In this document: positions 1 to 14,700 of the stretch, piece by piece | Position numbering within the stretch: position 1 is the first letter of the stretch | How the letters are laid out: every line of letters starts with the position of its first letter | From: Hemibagrus wyckioides | Lineage: Eukaryota > Chordata > Actinopteri > Siluriformes > Bagridae | Direction: 5' to 3' | Assembly: GCF_019097595.1 (NCBI RefSeq) | Contig: NC_080719.1 | Coordinates: 18,390,001-18,454,000, forward strand | Length of the DNA: 64,000 nucleotides | Notes under the pieces: model-generated | Databases searched by the model: none | What the model was told of the DNA's origin: nothing | Seen by the model: only the letters and a program-made list of their open reading frames with translations | Program-made: the position numbers and the translations under genes

Positions 1-61
<61 letters not shown>

Positions 62-90
62 TGTGTATATATATATATACGTATATATAA
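1..90. repeat. (AT)n microsatellite
   Basis: An almost pure AT dinucleotide run with a few G interruptions opens the window, upstream of the first palm1 exon seen. Confidence 0.95.
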
Positions 91-439
91 TAGTATATAA
101 TATTGTTGATAAGGATAGTATGTTTTTTATCCCAACCAACAGCAGACACACCCCTTTATATTAACAAGATGAGAGTAAGAAACAGAAACTGGATGTATTG
201 TTGCCCCGTAAATTCTTCACTCAGAAACATTGCATGTCTGTGGGTGTGTGTGTTATTGTGCAAACTCAAGAAACTGGATTACAAAGGAAGGAACTGAAGG
301 CAAAGCTGAAAACCTACAGAAACTCCGGAAAACAGCACAGAAAACACAACAGATTGCCTAAGAGAGAAACAGAGCTTACTGCATTGTTCTCTTTAGATAT
401 GTTTTTCATCTCTCACTCTCTCTCTCTCTCTCTCTCAGG

Positions 440-3400
440 ATGTCTGAGGCGTTGTCACAGCAGGAGAGGCTCCAGGCTATAGCAGTAAGTAAGATGCTTA
501 TTCTACACGTTCTTTTCAACCACTGCATGACTTAAGACATCAAAATAACTTCAACTAAAAAAAAAAAAAAACCCCAAGTAATGTTCATATTAGAAATAAA
601 CGTCCTCTTTGATCATTAAAGGCCACTTGTTTTCTGCTAAAACGTGTGAACAGTCACGTTTCAGGCTCGGAGGTGGAGTTTGGCTCCTTAGAAGATGTTT
701 TGCTCAGACACTCCCATCAGCAGTTATATGAACGCACACAGCCCCATCCTCATCCTCACTCCCCTTCCTCAGATTCCACTCATTACAGGAAATAACCAAA
801 ATACACTGAGTCTAATAATGGGCTCAACCGTGTACAGGTGCAATCAGTGCAGCAATAAACATATCACAGCATGAATTCTGCGATTTGGGGTAAAGGAAAA
901 TGAATTTAATATCCATGTACTGTATGTTGTGACTGTACTGTGGCTTGCATAAGTATTTGCCCCCCTTTGAACTTTTTGGAATTGAATGGACTTAATTGGG
1001 ATTAAATGTCCCAAAGTACAAGAACATCTTATAATACTAGAGATAATATAAATGCTGTAGTATTTCCAAATAACTATTGACCCCTCTAGCTGAATGGAGT
1101 CAATCTGTGCACAATGAAAGTGCCATGTGATCTCTGTATAAATTGTTAGAGAACGTTCCTCAATAAACAGACCAAAGAGCTATTATAATACTATTATAAT
1201 ATTTACTTCTGTAAATGTATCAGTCAGGGTTTGGTTATGAAAATATCCTAAACATCCTGCATTGCTCAGTTAAATCCATTATTTCACATTAGAAGGCATG
1301 GGGCACGACCGTAACTCATGCAGGGTCAGGTGTGTGTATTTAGGGTCAGGTGTATGTATGCAAGTTTTGTTGCTAACTTTATTACTAGCTGAATAAAACA
1401 ACCATTCGCTTTTTGAAACATTAGAAACATAAGCAAATTTGGAAAGTACAGCTCAATTTTGATCCAGACTTACACCAAATCTGTTTTTCTTTTCCTCTCA
1501 GGAGAAGAGAAAGAGACAAACAGAGATAGAAAACAAAAAAAGGCAACTGGAGGATGACCGCAGGCAGCTGCAGCACCTCAAGGTAAGACTTTTGGCATCG
1601 GATACGCAAAAAAGCAAATGGAAATTTTTTTGCAGCGTCAGTTTTGCCGAAACATTTTTCAAAATCACAGTCAGGTCACATTACAGATGCTTTATTCAAT
1701 TGTTTTAGTTTTATCAGTGACGATTGGTTTGTGTTCCCTGCTGACCTGTGAGAGTAAAATCTTGGCAATAAAGCTTAACACTAAGACAAGTGTAAAAAGT
1801 TTAACAGTGTGTTCTGAAGTATCATTCTGGGTATCTGAGTGTGGAAGTGTCCTGACGGTTTCAGCCCAGGCCAAGGACACTCATCTGTCAGAGACAGGAA
1901 GACGAAAAATCTGTTTTGAGTGTGTTTGGGGGTGGGGATGGAGGTGGAAGGGGCTGATAGGACATCCTGTGTTGGCTGAGTGGGGGGACAATGCTTCCTC
2001 TGGCTAAATAGGTCTTAGTTAGTAGTGCACACATTTTTGTAACTTGACTCAGAGTGTTTTGTGCTCGTAATTGTACGACAGAATTCATAACATGCCAGCA
2101 CTGACCATTCTCATGGCTTATTACAGGTTATGTGATAGAATTTGCTACTACTAAGCAAATATTCAGTGAAATGAAAATTAAAGTAGTCTTGGTATTATTT
2201 TAGATCTGCATACCTGTGTTTTAGTGTTAGTGACCAAAGTTTAAAGAGCAACTTCAACAACGGAGGACTTTTGCAGTGCTGGCCAGAGATAAGATCCAAA
2301 AGCTCTCCATTAGCAGTTTCCATGGAGCTCACATTCGCAGTCAGCAAAATGCAACGAGAGAGCCAGAGAGAGAAAGACAGACAGAGAGAGAGAAAGAGGG
2401 AGAAAAATGCTTGTTGAATAGTAGGCAGTGGGCCTTTTGAAAGAGAAGCTGAATAAATTTAATCTCTGAGAGTTCTACTTTACTTTAAAGCATTGCATTA
2501 ACACTATATTCGTATAATAAATGCAGTATGTTGTGAAATATGTCTTATCACACGTATTGTCCGGTCAATGAACAAATGGACAAAATGGCATGACTGAATT
2601 ATCAGTGAAACCACCAGAGGAAGGAAAGAAACAAAAGATAGAGACATTAAAACACTACTGATTTGAAATACACTGCATGACTTCTAATCATCACACTTAT
2701 ATATGGTTCTTTCCCAAACTGCTACCACAGAATTAGAAGCACATAGTTGTCTAGAACGTCTTTGTTTACTGTAGCGTTACAGTTTCCCTTTACTGGAAAT
2801 AAGTCGGCTCAGTCCTGTCCCAGCATGACAATGTCGCTTTGTACAAAGCACACTCCATGAAGACATGGTGTGTTAATGTTGGACTGGAAGATCTTGAATG
2901 TCCTTCACAGAGCCTTGACTCTGACTCTGAACACCTTTTGGATGAACTAGAACACTGACTCTCCTTAGTCTAATATCATGAGTCCTGTATTGTTACACGG
3001 TGAAATGAGTACATCCTGTACGTCGCTGGAGGGCTGTACAGTATATACACCTACATTAGTGTTGTACACTTTGTTGTTTTGCAGTGTTACTAAGTCGTAC
3101 GCTGAGAGGACACCAAATTGCTTGCATGTTGTTATGCTTTCGGTTTTATTTCTAGAGAAAAGACCTCTTTTAGAACAATAGTTACAGACTGGATGCATAG
3201 GAGAGCAATGAGGCCTTTGTCTTCTATTTTAGATCTCATTGTATCAGTGTGGAGGAGGATGCGTGTGTGTGTGTGTGTGTGTGCGTGTGTGAATGTCGTG
3301 TACATGGTGCATGCTTTTACAGCAGCTCATACGGGAGTATTGAATGAACACTGTGGAATATTCAGCAAAGTGTGGCTTACAAAGCAATGTTCCTCCAGAA

Positions 3401-6400
3401 TCATTAAATCAAAATAGTCAGTGTCAACCTTAAATGTTTTACGGGCCCATTGCAAGGAAGTAGACTGACATCTACGAAATCTTGATCAGGAACAGCTGGG
3501 AGAAGCAAGAATGTCCGTAGCCTGTGATGCATTGTATGTTATGCCAAGAAGCCTCCAGAGACTGAAGTATAGCCAAAAAATACAACACAGGCTGATTGGG
3601 CAAAGTGTTCTGTTCTACATGCCTTGCTTTTCTTTGTCTTTCTGTGACAGCTTTAATATTTGTTCGGACATTTTTTCGGCCACAAAACGGTCGGGAAAAT
3701 TGCTGTTGCAAAATTCTGGCCTTACAAGTAAACTGGCCTTTAATACTACTGTGCTCATTATAAATGATTTTCTATTGTGCCAGTATCATGTGGAAAGTTA
3801 TTGATTTGCAGTTTGAATTACAAAACTAGGTCCCTCGGTTTCAGTTGTAAAAGCAGCGTAGTTGTGAATTTTTCACTTGTGCCAATCTCTGGATTACTGG
3901 AACTGGAGATGGAAGCAAGCCCAGCAGTGAATGTCAGATCAGGCCTGTCTGTTGCATTATTCTCATATGAATGGCCATTTCCTGTCTGCTTTTTCACTAG
4001 TCAGCTGATTCTAAAGCAACAGTGGCTCAAATGTCTGCTAATTAACTGAGAAACAGACCCACAGTGCCTCCTTTAGCTGCTGCACAGTGTCCACTTTATA
4101 CACTCTGACCATGATGGATGAAATCAGCATTGCCTTGATCAGGTTTTTTGGATAATTTACCACCAACAGGCTCAGCTCAGAGCAGACTGAGTGCCACACC
4201 CTGTGTCCAGCACGACCCTCTCAGAGGATCAGTTGTGGGTTCAGAAAACCGGGGCTCAGCTGGCATCAGCACCTCTTAATGGCTCTTTCTCATGGCAGGA
4301 GGATGCATTAGCTTCCCTCTGTGCATTGCAGCCTAATTGATTGCAAGCTTTTTGCCTTTGTAGTGAATCCTTGCAAACTAAGAGAGCCAAAAGAGGCAGG
4401 CGGGCTCGGGCGTAACCTTGTTTTGAAAAGTACTCAGGATAAGGATGGGGGCAGGGTGAAAGAAAAATACACGGAACATAAGTGATCAATGAGAAACAGA
4501 TTCACAACGGTGACCCTATAGTACAAGATTTTTTTTTTCTGAATTCATCGTCTGCAAGACTTTTAAGAAAATATACCACATTCTGCTCATCAATCAGGGC
4601 TTGTGTCACATAACCAGAAACATTCTCCAAACTGAGATAATAAGGAATCTTTTTATTTCAAATTCGTCGGTGTTTTGTGTCATCTATGCCATCCTGTTAC
4701 CTTGCTGCTAAGATTTATGCAACCAGTGTAGTTAATAGGAATACTCAGAGAGGGTGATGAAAAAAGGAAACAACCAGAACGTCATCGCTAAATCAGTCAC
4801 AGTTCATTCACCAATCAATACTCACAATGATGTTCTAATTAATGCCCCAATTGTTTGGAAATAGTAAACCATAGTATTGGTACCTTTTTGATTTGGTACC
4901 TCATTTCAACATACTACGATTTGGGACACACTAATTCTAATCTCGAATACTATTTAGGACAGATAGTAAAAAGATTGGGATGCAGAAATACAGTGTAAAC
5001 TCTTTTACAACTAGCCAACTAGCCTGTTGTGTGTACGTGTCAAGCCTTGGCTACTTGATCTCTATCACCAGTAGGTTAACCTATACAACACCTCTTAAAT
5101 CCATGAAACGAGTGATAATTATGCCAATACAGCTTCAAGCAGCCATCTTTGGGGTCCAAGCACCCTTCTCATATTAAATATTATCTCGAATATTGCTTAG
5201 CATATAAAAAGAAGAGTGATTTCACAATATCCTGATTATGCTAAGTGTTTTGGTCTAGTTCCAGCAGTAAAGTAGCTAGCTATATAAAATAATTGATCGT
5301 TCATTCATTCTTTTTCAGTAACCGTTTTATACTGCTCTGGGTTGTGGTAGATGTGGTGTTTATCTTTAAGGACACGCACAGATTTGCATTACATGTGTGT
5401 TAATAACTCAAAAAAAGTCATGTAACTTGAACACTGTAGAAAATTAGCACTAAGCTATTATCTGTCTATCCCATCATATAACAAAACTGTTAAAAGTATA
5501 TTAGGTAGTGAGCATGGAAACACAACCCCAAGATGAGACTTCATTCTGTGACCTTGCTCCTGAATACACTAGATAAATCCAATGTTTAATCATTTTATGT
5601 CAATTTCTTTACACAGTCAAAGGCATTGAGGGAGAGATGGCTGCTAGATGGCGCGCCCTCTGCTGGCTCGGAGGAAGATGAAGCAAAGAAACAGCTTCAA
5701 GAAGATGAGGCCAAGACTAAAGGACTTGAGGAGGCTATTCTGAGGTAATGTGACATATTAAAAATGGAAGTAATTGCTGGATTGTAAATAGGGATTAATA
5801 ATTTGTTGTTTCTTAACTTTTTATCATTAGAATATAACTACAGATCAAAGAAGCCTTGATTTTACACACTACAATATAGTAGGTGGCAATATGCACCTTT
5901 TATAATGGTCTGTAACCTGCCATAAAGATAGAAGAAGAGATAATATAGGTGTATCTTTAACTTCTGTTTAACTGACCGTTTCTTTACCACATACCAGTCC
6001 TTCTAGAACAGGGTGGCTCCTGCTTAGCCAATTTGTCTCAGTTTGCTCATGATAGTGAATGAGTGGCATCAGTCTTCTCACTGACGGGCAGATGAGTGTA
6101 ATTCTCTTCAGTCCAAATTAAATTCATTCTTTAATACTATGCCAGCTAGGATCTCAGAGTAGGGCTTGGGCTCCAGTCTGGCACACAACGAAATATAATG
6201 CTAGAAAGCTGACATGGGCATTAAGTGTGAACCTGGAGCTTTAAAGGAATTATATTAGCATTGCTTTTAAATCAAATCATCGTCTGTGTAAAAATTCAAT
6301 TACCTGTAAGTGTGAACCGTTTTAAAATGGCATTCTTCCACTATGCTGATGATCTCCACAGTACTGCAACCTGCCTGACTCACATCTCAGTATTGATAAT

Positions 6401-8642
6401 AAACCTTACACTCTATACAAGAATTATTTTATGATTAAATTCTGAGTTTCTTTCAGTGACAAGTTAAATATCCTGCATTATCGACAATGTAGTTGAACTG
6501 CATGCTGATATGCATGTGGCGCCAGTGGGGATTAGTTCTTGCTTCCATCACTACCTAAAGAGACTGGTGCGGCAGCTCTTTAATGCTGTAGTCTGTCCGT
6601 CTCTCATCTGTAGACTCTGCTCAAGCAAAAGCTCATCAGTGCAATTGTTCTCATCATCTTATGGATCTCGATCTAACCGAGCAGAGTCTCTATGCACCAG
6701 CATCATTTAGCTGTATTGCATTCCTGAACATATTTTGCTTCTATGCTTTCTCATTAAAAGTCCATATCTCTTAGATTTGAGCCTTAAATAATTTCGTACT
6801 TACTGAGCTAGCAATCTTTATCTGTGACACAACTTCTCAGCATGACCCCTTCAACTAATTTCACCGAAATACTGCACCAACCTGTCATGGATACGCTTGA
6901 CTACTGACAATTTCCCATCAGCCCCAGCATGCCACATGTCCCAGTGACCTTCACTTGCATCCAGTTTCACCCTTATAAAAGTTCCTGTGTTACAGGTTCG
7001 AATTTTCAAGCTTCTGTTGGCATTAAGTTTGCTTAAGTCTTGTTCATAGCTTGTATGTTTTTGCTGTTTTGTTTATTCTCACTCAATGAGCACAATAAAA
7101 TTCACGTCTTCACGTCCGAAGACAAAGTAGCAACAGAATCGCTAAACGAATCACAGATATTTCAATATTTGTAGCATCTTTTTAATGTTTTTCAGGTTTA
7201 AATTCTTGTGTTTCCTGTATATCAAGACTATACGATTCAGGAATCAGATTTGTTCCTGTACTCTGTGTTTCTGCTCTAGACTGGAACAGGAACTGGAGGA
7301 GTTGGAGACAGGTGTGTCCGCAACGTCCACCAAAGAAAACCTGTCTGATGCAGTTCAGCAAGAGGAAACCAAGCCTGTAGAGAACATGGTAAGCATTAAG
7401 TCTTCGCACTTAAAGTAAAACACACAAGAGGACCATTACAGACAGGATTTAGGGGATAGTTATGAAGACCTCAAGGCTCTGTTTACAGTAATTTATTAGC
7501 CGTGATGTCCATTACATCCAGATTATATCCTCTAATGCACTTGTGTTTATGCACACTCAGCATAGACACACTGTAGAAGATTTTCATTTATCACTGAGGA
7601 AGAAGTTGTACAATGGACAAGGTGGCGGTAATTGGTAGGAAATGAAAAGACCTTGATTATTCTAGATAAATCTTCCCTGCTCTAACAGGAATTTGGAAGG
7701 CAGCAGTAAAGAGGAATGTTTGCTGTAATTATGGCCTCTGATTGTGCCTTCCTGTGCTGATCAATATCCACTTCCCCATCAGTAGAACTACATCAGTATA
7801 TCAGATGTTTTGTTTTTTTCCTCTGGAGGTGTCTTCGCCTTCTGAGCAGATTCTCATCATTAATTAGGAGACCAAAAGCAGATGTGTAATCAGATATGCC
7901 AGTGAGGCATGGACTGTCTTCTTTTAAATGCTCTCACTTGCCCAAAATTGCAGACTAAAACACTGCATTCATCTCGCTGAATCTAATTTATATATTATAA
8001 ATTATAATCCTAATCGTCCTACTGCTAAAAAAGAGACATTTATAATCTTATGATATATGAAATATGCAAGGGTGGCTGGAAAACAAAAGGGATTTTAAAA
8101 AAAGGGATTAATGTTAATTTTTAGATATGTAGATCTGTGCTTTGTTTTCCGGAAACTTACACTGGTGCAGTGTAGCACTTTCTCCTTGGCCCAGTTCACT
8201 TTCACATGGCAAAGTGTACCAAATGTATTTCTTCAAGTCAGACGTGAGTGAGCTATCCCCTAATTGGTCAGAGTAAACCTGTTTATGGTTCATAGTGGTC
8301 ATCCTTGCTCTTTGAGCTTATCCTGGCTTTCTTTTTAGCTGTAGTTGTTATAATTTATAACAAAGTTTGAGTGAAACTCAAGGTTATATCTGGACAACAT
8401 TCAGCTGTTTTGCCATGACATGCTCACCCACAAAATTTTTTCATCAGACATGTTAACTCCTGACTGTCCTGATGTCGCCTGACATTAGCTTAACAGACAC
8501 ACTATATAACATGCTACAGTCCCATAATGCATTACTATACAGGTTGGTTTGTTGGACTGTTGGATGAGATTTCTCACTACAGGCAGTCCTCTGTAGAGCT
8601 CGTTTGCAGTTGGGCCAAATGTTTAGCTGAAGATTGTAGTGT

Positions 8643-8710
<68 letters not shown>

Positions 8711-11700
8711 TGTTTGCAATGTGTACATTGTATGTACCATAGTAACAGAGATATATATATATATATATATATGCATATATACATATATGGATAGATAAAC
8801 TAGGGTGATCTATGAATTAATAATTATGTACATTTATAATTATACTGTGTGGTGAAGATGTAGCAGAATGTATAGAGTGGAGCGGATCTGCAAGGTGGTT
8901 ATAGGCAATGAAGTGTTAGTGAGACATGAGTGTCCTAGCGCTGCAGTGTAGTGCCATTTTCATGTGTGTCAAAACGATCCAAACCAAGCGAAAAAACAAA
9001 GCAGGTTTACCAAGCACCAAGCAGTCCAAATGATCTTGGTGTGGAAATGCTCTTAAAGTGGATTAGTTTGGACTTTTGTATAATCAAGCATAACATCACA
9101 ACCGATGCTCGTAAGAAAAATACAGAGAATGGTAAAAAGACCTGACGCTCAGGCTGATTCCTTTCTAGCCCAGACTGTAGACTCATGCAGCCTCTCAGTC
9201 AGCAGTAAAACACTAGATTGTTTTTTTTTATTATTATTATTATTATTTCAGCTGACTGATCAACACCAATATAGCTTTATTTTCACTAATTAGCCTCTCA
9301 CATCAAACATCAGCCATTACTGGAACTACTGCATGTATGAGGAAGTGGACAAAGTCTATTGTCAATATATTGATAGTCTATCAGTAGATTAGAAATCGAT
9401 TCGATTAGTAAATTGTCCTGCACACTGCACTGTTACACAACTGATTCGTTTAGCTTTTAAGTAGATTTGCCTGATTGTTACGGCTCAGGAGAGCTAAAAA
9501 GCAAGCAAATCTCTGCTAATAAACTGTTTTATGTTTCCTTTAGAAGGCAAGAATAGCAGCACTAAATAAATGATTCTTTAAAATCATTTAAAATTGGAAT
9601 AACCCTCAACTCTCTCTCTCTCTCTCTCTCTCTCTGTCTGTCTGTCTCTCTCTTAGGTCACAGGAGATTCCGTTAAAGGTACTTTTTCTGTCTATATATG
9701 TATATGTGTACAGAGTATCAAAAAGCACTCAATTTAAGGCATTAGAATTATTAGAAATAATCACAAAGACAGCTGTGTTTATTAAAATGTTTTGTCAAAA
9801 TAAATGTGGTGTCTAAGTTAAAGTGTACTCAATTTACTGAACATTTGCATCTTCTAATCTTTTAGAAAATGCAAATCCTAGAGAAAAAAAAAACCCAAAT
9901 CCACCTCATCAGTCAGGATGGAGAGTATAACAGTAGCTAATGAATGAGTTGGCAGACAGTTGTTTGGTTTTCGTTCAGTCGAGTCAGAAATCAAATCTCC
10001 GAGGCTCTTCTTCAGAAGGAATGCCTTCTTCAGTCATCACACTCCTTCAGCATCTGTTTCTCTGTCTTCCTACGTCTACTTGTTATCACTCTGTCCTCCT
10101 TTGCTCCTCATATCCTTGTTTCATGACCTTCATTAGAGGTCAGAGAGATCAAAGTTCACGTCAGCCCTCGACTGGAGAAATCCAGGGGTGACTCTGACAT
10201 GATGAGAGCAGGTGAGTGCCTGTCCAGCGTAGCTCATTTAGACATTAACCCTCAATCATATCTCCAGCTTCAGCTTTATGTTTAATTTAAAAAAAAAGAA
10301 AGAAAAATCTAAAGTTTGATTGGACACATGAAAATGTGCGGTCCTTTAGACCTGGCACAGAATGAAACTTTTGTTCAGGAACGGCCTCCATTGTAATCGT
10401 TCTCATATCCTGAGGCCTTGTCTTACTCATTAATCAAACATTTACATTGTCTGTGACGCTGTTGCCTGGAGAGGAGTGGTGAAATGTGGTGGAGGGCCTT
10501 TAAGGGCTCTAGAAATACCCTGAGAAAGCGAGGGACTGATTTAGTCCTTATAGCTCTCACAGCAGAGCCTGTCTGTCTCTAAATGGTGGTGATTTTTCTT
10601 TCAGACTTTTTCATTTACTTTAAGTTGTTCTTAAAAAGGCAAGTGAAGCTCAGGTCCAAGAAGAAATCATGTCCATACTAGAACTAGTTAAAGATTTACT
10701 TATAATATTTTGTTATTATAAATAATTGTGCGCTAAGACTTAATATAGCGTATATACTGTATAAATATAAGCATGTATTTATAAGCATTGCACAAAAAAC
10801 GATCAGTCATAACATTAATACCACTGACAGGTGGTAGCACAAGATGGGTTGGATAGATTAAACAGCAAGTGAACAGACAGCTGATGTGTTCGAAGCAGGA
10901 AAAATAGGCAAGTGTAAGGATCTGAGCGACTCTGGGGGCCAAATTGTGATGGTGAGACAGCTGGGTCAGAGCAGCAGGTCTTGTGTGGTGTTCCCAATAT
11001 GCAATGGTTAGTAAGTACCAAAAGTAGTTCGAAGGAGAAGTGCTGAACCAGAGACAGTGCCTTGAGCTCTTCAGGCTTATTGATGTGCATGGAGAACAAA
11101 GGCTAGCCCATCTGGTTTGATCCTACAGAAGAACTGCAGAACAAATTGCTGAAAACGTTCATGCTGGCTATGATAGAAAGGTGTCAGAACATGCGGTTGT
11201 GTAGCTGCAGACCAGTCACCGTGAGTCACCCTGCTGAGCCATGTCCACTGCGGAAAGCGCCTACGATGGGCATGTGAGTGTCAGAACTGGACCATGGAGC
11301 AGAGCTGTTTTCGCAGCACGTGAGGGACCTTCACAATAGCAAGCAGGTGGTTTTAATGTTATGGCTGGTCGGTGTACATACAGCGATCTGTGTTACTTTT
11401 TTATCTAGACTCAGGCCTCTAGCGTCTCCCCACCTTCATTTTGTCGAATGTTGTGTTGTGTCTTCTAACACTTACTGTCTTTTCTCAGTTTTTGTCTGCA
11501 TGCCTGTGTTTCGGTATGTTCATACAGTGAAATCCTTTACTTAACAGTGTAAAGCTGAGAAAAATAGCAGTGTGTTATTAGAAAAGTTATTTTTAAATAT
11601 ATTGTTTCACAAAATTTGAGGTTGCCATGGCAGCCGGACTCCTATGAAAAGGTTATCTTGGTGCTGCTGTTGTCATGGCAGCCTGCAGTGGCTGAATACA

Positions 11701-14700
11701 ATACTTAACAAAATAACACGAAACAAACGGGCACCATCAGCTCTTAAGGCCGTAATTGAAATGATAATTAAAGGCTGCAAAATAGTTATGTTTCTGTGAA
11801 CCACACAAGATATCACTACCAAGAATTTCCTCAGTAATCATGAACTAATCAGGTTGTTTCTCAAACATAATTAGTATGCTCCAAACTTTCTTGTTCACCG
11901 AGTGAATAAATATATATTTTTTGAAGGAATTTAAAAAACTTGCTCCATAGATTATGAATGTTATATTTAAGTCACATCCATATCCCACATAATTATAAGC
12001 TTCATGTTTGGCATCTAGCATCTGCAGCCTGTTGCACCATGCCCTGTAAATGATGACTATGTAGGAAAAATTATTGGGTCATACTGTACACTCTATGGCC
12101 AAAAATATGTGGACACCTGGGACCCCCATATGAGGTTCTTCCCTAAACTGTTGCTACAAAATTGTAAGCACACAATTGTCTAGAATACCTTTGTATGTTG
12201 CAGCATTACAATTTCCCTTTACTGGATCTATGAAATCCAAACCTGTTCTAGCCCGACAATGCCCCTCTGCACAAAGCGAGTTCCATAAAGACATGGTGTG
12301 TTAAGTTTGGACTGGAAGAACTCGAGTGTCCTGCACAGAACCCTGACTTCAACACCTTTGTGGATGAACTGAAACAGTGACTTCACCCCAGACCTCCTCA
12401 ATCTGACACCAGTGTCTAATCTCACTAATGCTCTTGTAGCTGAATGATCACAAATCCCCAAAGACACAATCAAAATCTTCTAACCTTCCCAGGAGAGTAG
12501 CGCTTATTATAGCTAGGAATCAATCTGGGATATGGGTGTGATGGCCAGGAGTTCACATACTTTGAGCTGTATAGTGTAAACAGTCTCAATTTATAATTTA
12601 AAAATTATACCTATGCCCTAGTACTTGTACCTTTCACATGATAAAACTACTATGTAATTTAAAATGGACAGTTCTGTCATGTACAGTGTAAAATACAATT
12701 TCTAAATGGTACACAAACACAGGAAAGATTATAAGACCACAAATTGTCTATTTATTATTAATCACTTAATTTCTGTTAGAAATGTGGCAAACGAGACGAA
12801 AAAGCACAATACTATAGATGATTCTAATTTGTCTAGGATTAAACTTAAAGTTCAATTAAATTCAATTCAATTTTATTTGTATTGCTCCTTTTGCAATGGA
12901 CATTGTCTCAAAGCAGCTTTACAAAAGAAGATAAACAGAGAAAGGAGAGGGGGAAAATAAATAAATAAATAAATAAATAAAAAAAATTATTTAACTATTT
13001 TATCCTTATTTTATTTTATTCCTAAGTGAATATTAGTGAATTTTAATCAAAGTGAATATATATTCTACAAAAAAAACAGACATTAAGCACTTCCCTGTGT
13101 CAATGCCTCGTCATTATAGCTGTGATATATCAAAAATGTGATTATGTCATAACATGTTTCTGATTGGTTGGTTTCAATGACACATTGTGCAACAAATGTT
13201 TGATTTGGAATCACCTTACACTTCATAACAAACATGTCTGTGATTCAGGTTTTAACCGAATTACTATCAATGTATGGTTTAGGATTGACTTTACACCCTG
13301 AGTTCTGATCAAACTTTGGTTTATCCGGTGCAACATGTGGCTGATTATTTGCTCTTAACAATTGTTTTCAGTATGATTATTTTGGATTTTGGTAAAAAAA
13401 AAAACAAACAAAAAAAACAAATGCAACAGCACCACCAATGCTCAGAAGAAAAATATATAAAATGCTGTGAAGTAGTGTCTGGGGCTGATTTCTTTCAAGC
13501 CCAGACTGTACATCCAAATCAGACCTTGAGATATGATTGCTCAAGCCTGATTGTTAAACTGTTGGTAGATATTGGATTCTAGCCTCTATTTCCAATTCCA
13601 TGACTCGCCATCTCTGTGCAATATATAAAATAAATCAGTTCTGTATAAAATAAAAGCTGCTATCAGATCTAGATGGTGAACAAGCTCATTTGCTCTGATG
13701 GTACTAATAATATAATTGGAGACTCATCAATACTGCAAATAAATTGATAAATAAAGAAGCAGTATAAAGGGTAGTGAGTAAAGGAGTGATGTTTATGGGA
13801 GAACGAGAGCACACCATGGCAGGATGTTAATCTCTCCTCTTGTTGAATGCCCAGCGATGTACTCCGTAGAGATCACAGTTGAGAAGGACCTGGTCACAGG
13901 CGAGACCAAAGTCTTGTCCACCAACACACTACTGCCCAAAGATCTCTCTCACCAGGGGGTCAAAGTGTATGAGGATGAACGGAAAGGTGACTGGTTCGGG
14001 AATATATAGATGGATATAACAGCTGTAAACTTTTTGGAGAAACAAGACTGCTTTACGAGAAGTTCACTATAAGAAGTTCAGCTTCTTATGTCTATGAACT
14101 CGATACACAAACTGTTGAAAAATTGTGCAGAGGAGTAGTTTGCTTAGTGGAATCAAGACCAAGACAAAAGGAGAATAAATATAAGTATATATTAGAATCA
14201 TTAGAAATCATGAATTTAAAAAGAAATACAGTGAAAGTGATCTGTTTAGCAGCTTCTCGTAAAGGTTTGTCAGCTTAGCATGGCTTAACTGTTGGGATTT
14301 TTGTTTATTTTCATCCCAATTTCTCTAAAACATTTAATTTGCTGCTTATACTGAACTCACTAGTCAGGCATGCCATTCCGCTTCACTCCGCTTATTTATT
14401 TATTTTAAGAAGTGTGTGATTGTAGCTACCTTCTTTAGCATTTATCAGTGATTTGTTCCAATCAATTTGAGTGTTCATGTTTTTTTTGTTTTTTAAATAA
14501 GATTATCTTTAAATAAAAATTGTCTTGAAAATGTTCAGATACTAATCTGTTTGCTTTTCAAGCACTCCCAGCCCTTCTAGCTTTTCTAGCTAGTTTGTCC
14601 TGCTTAGCTGCTTTGCTCATGGTACGCTAAGCTTGCCAGGCTCTGTACAAGTCCTGGGCAGAAAGTGATGTGAATTTTACTTTCATCCCCCAGTTACTCC

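Noticed and set aside
3511..4049. Open frames of 80-97 codons in palm1 intron 2
   Set aside because: No splice-compatible phase, no recognisable motif and AT-rich chance composition.
8643..8710. Regular short direct repeats that could suggest a CRISPR-like array
   Set aside because: Tetranucleotide GATA units with no spacers; a microsatellite. The same holds for 44889-44959.
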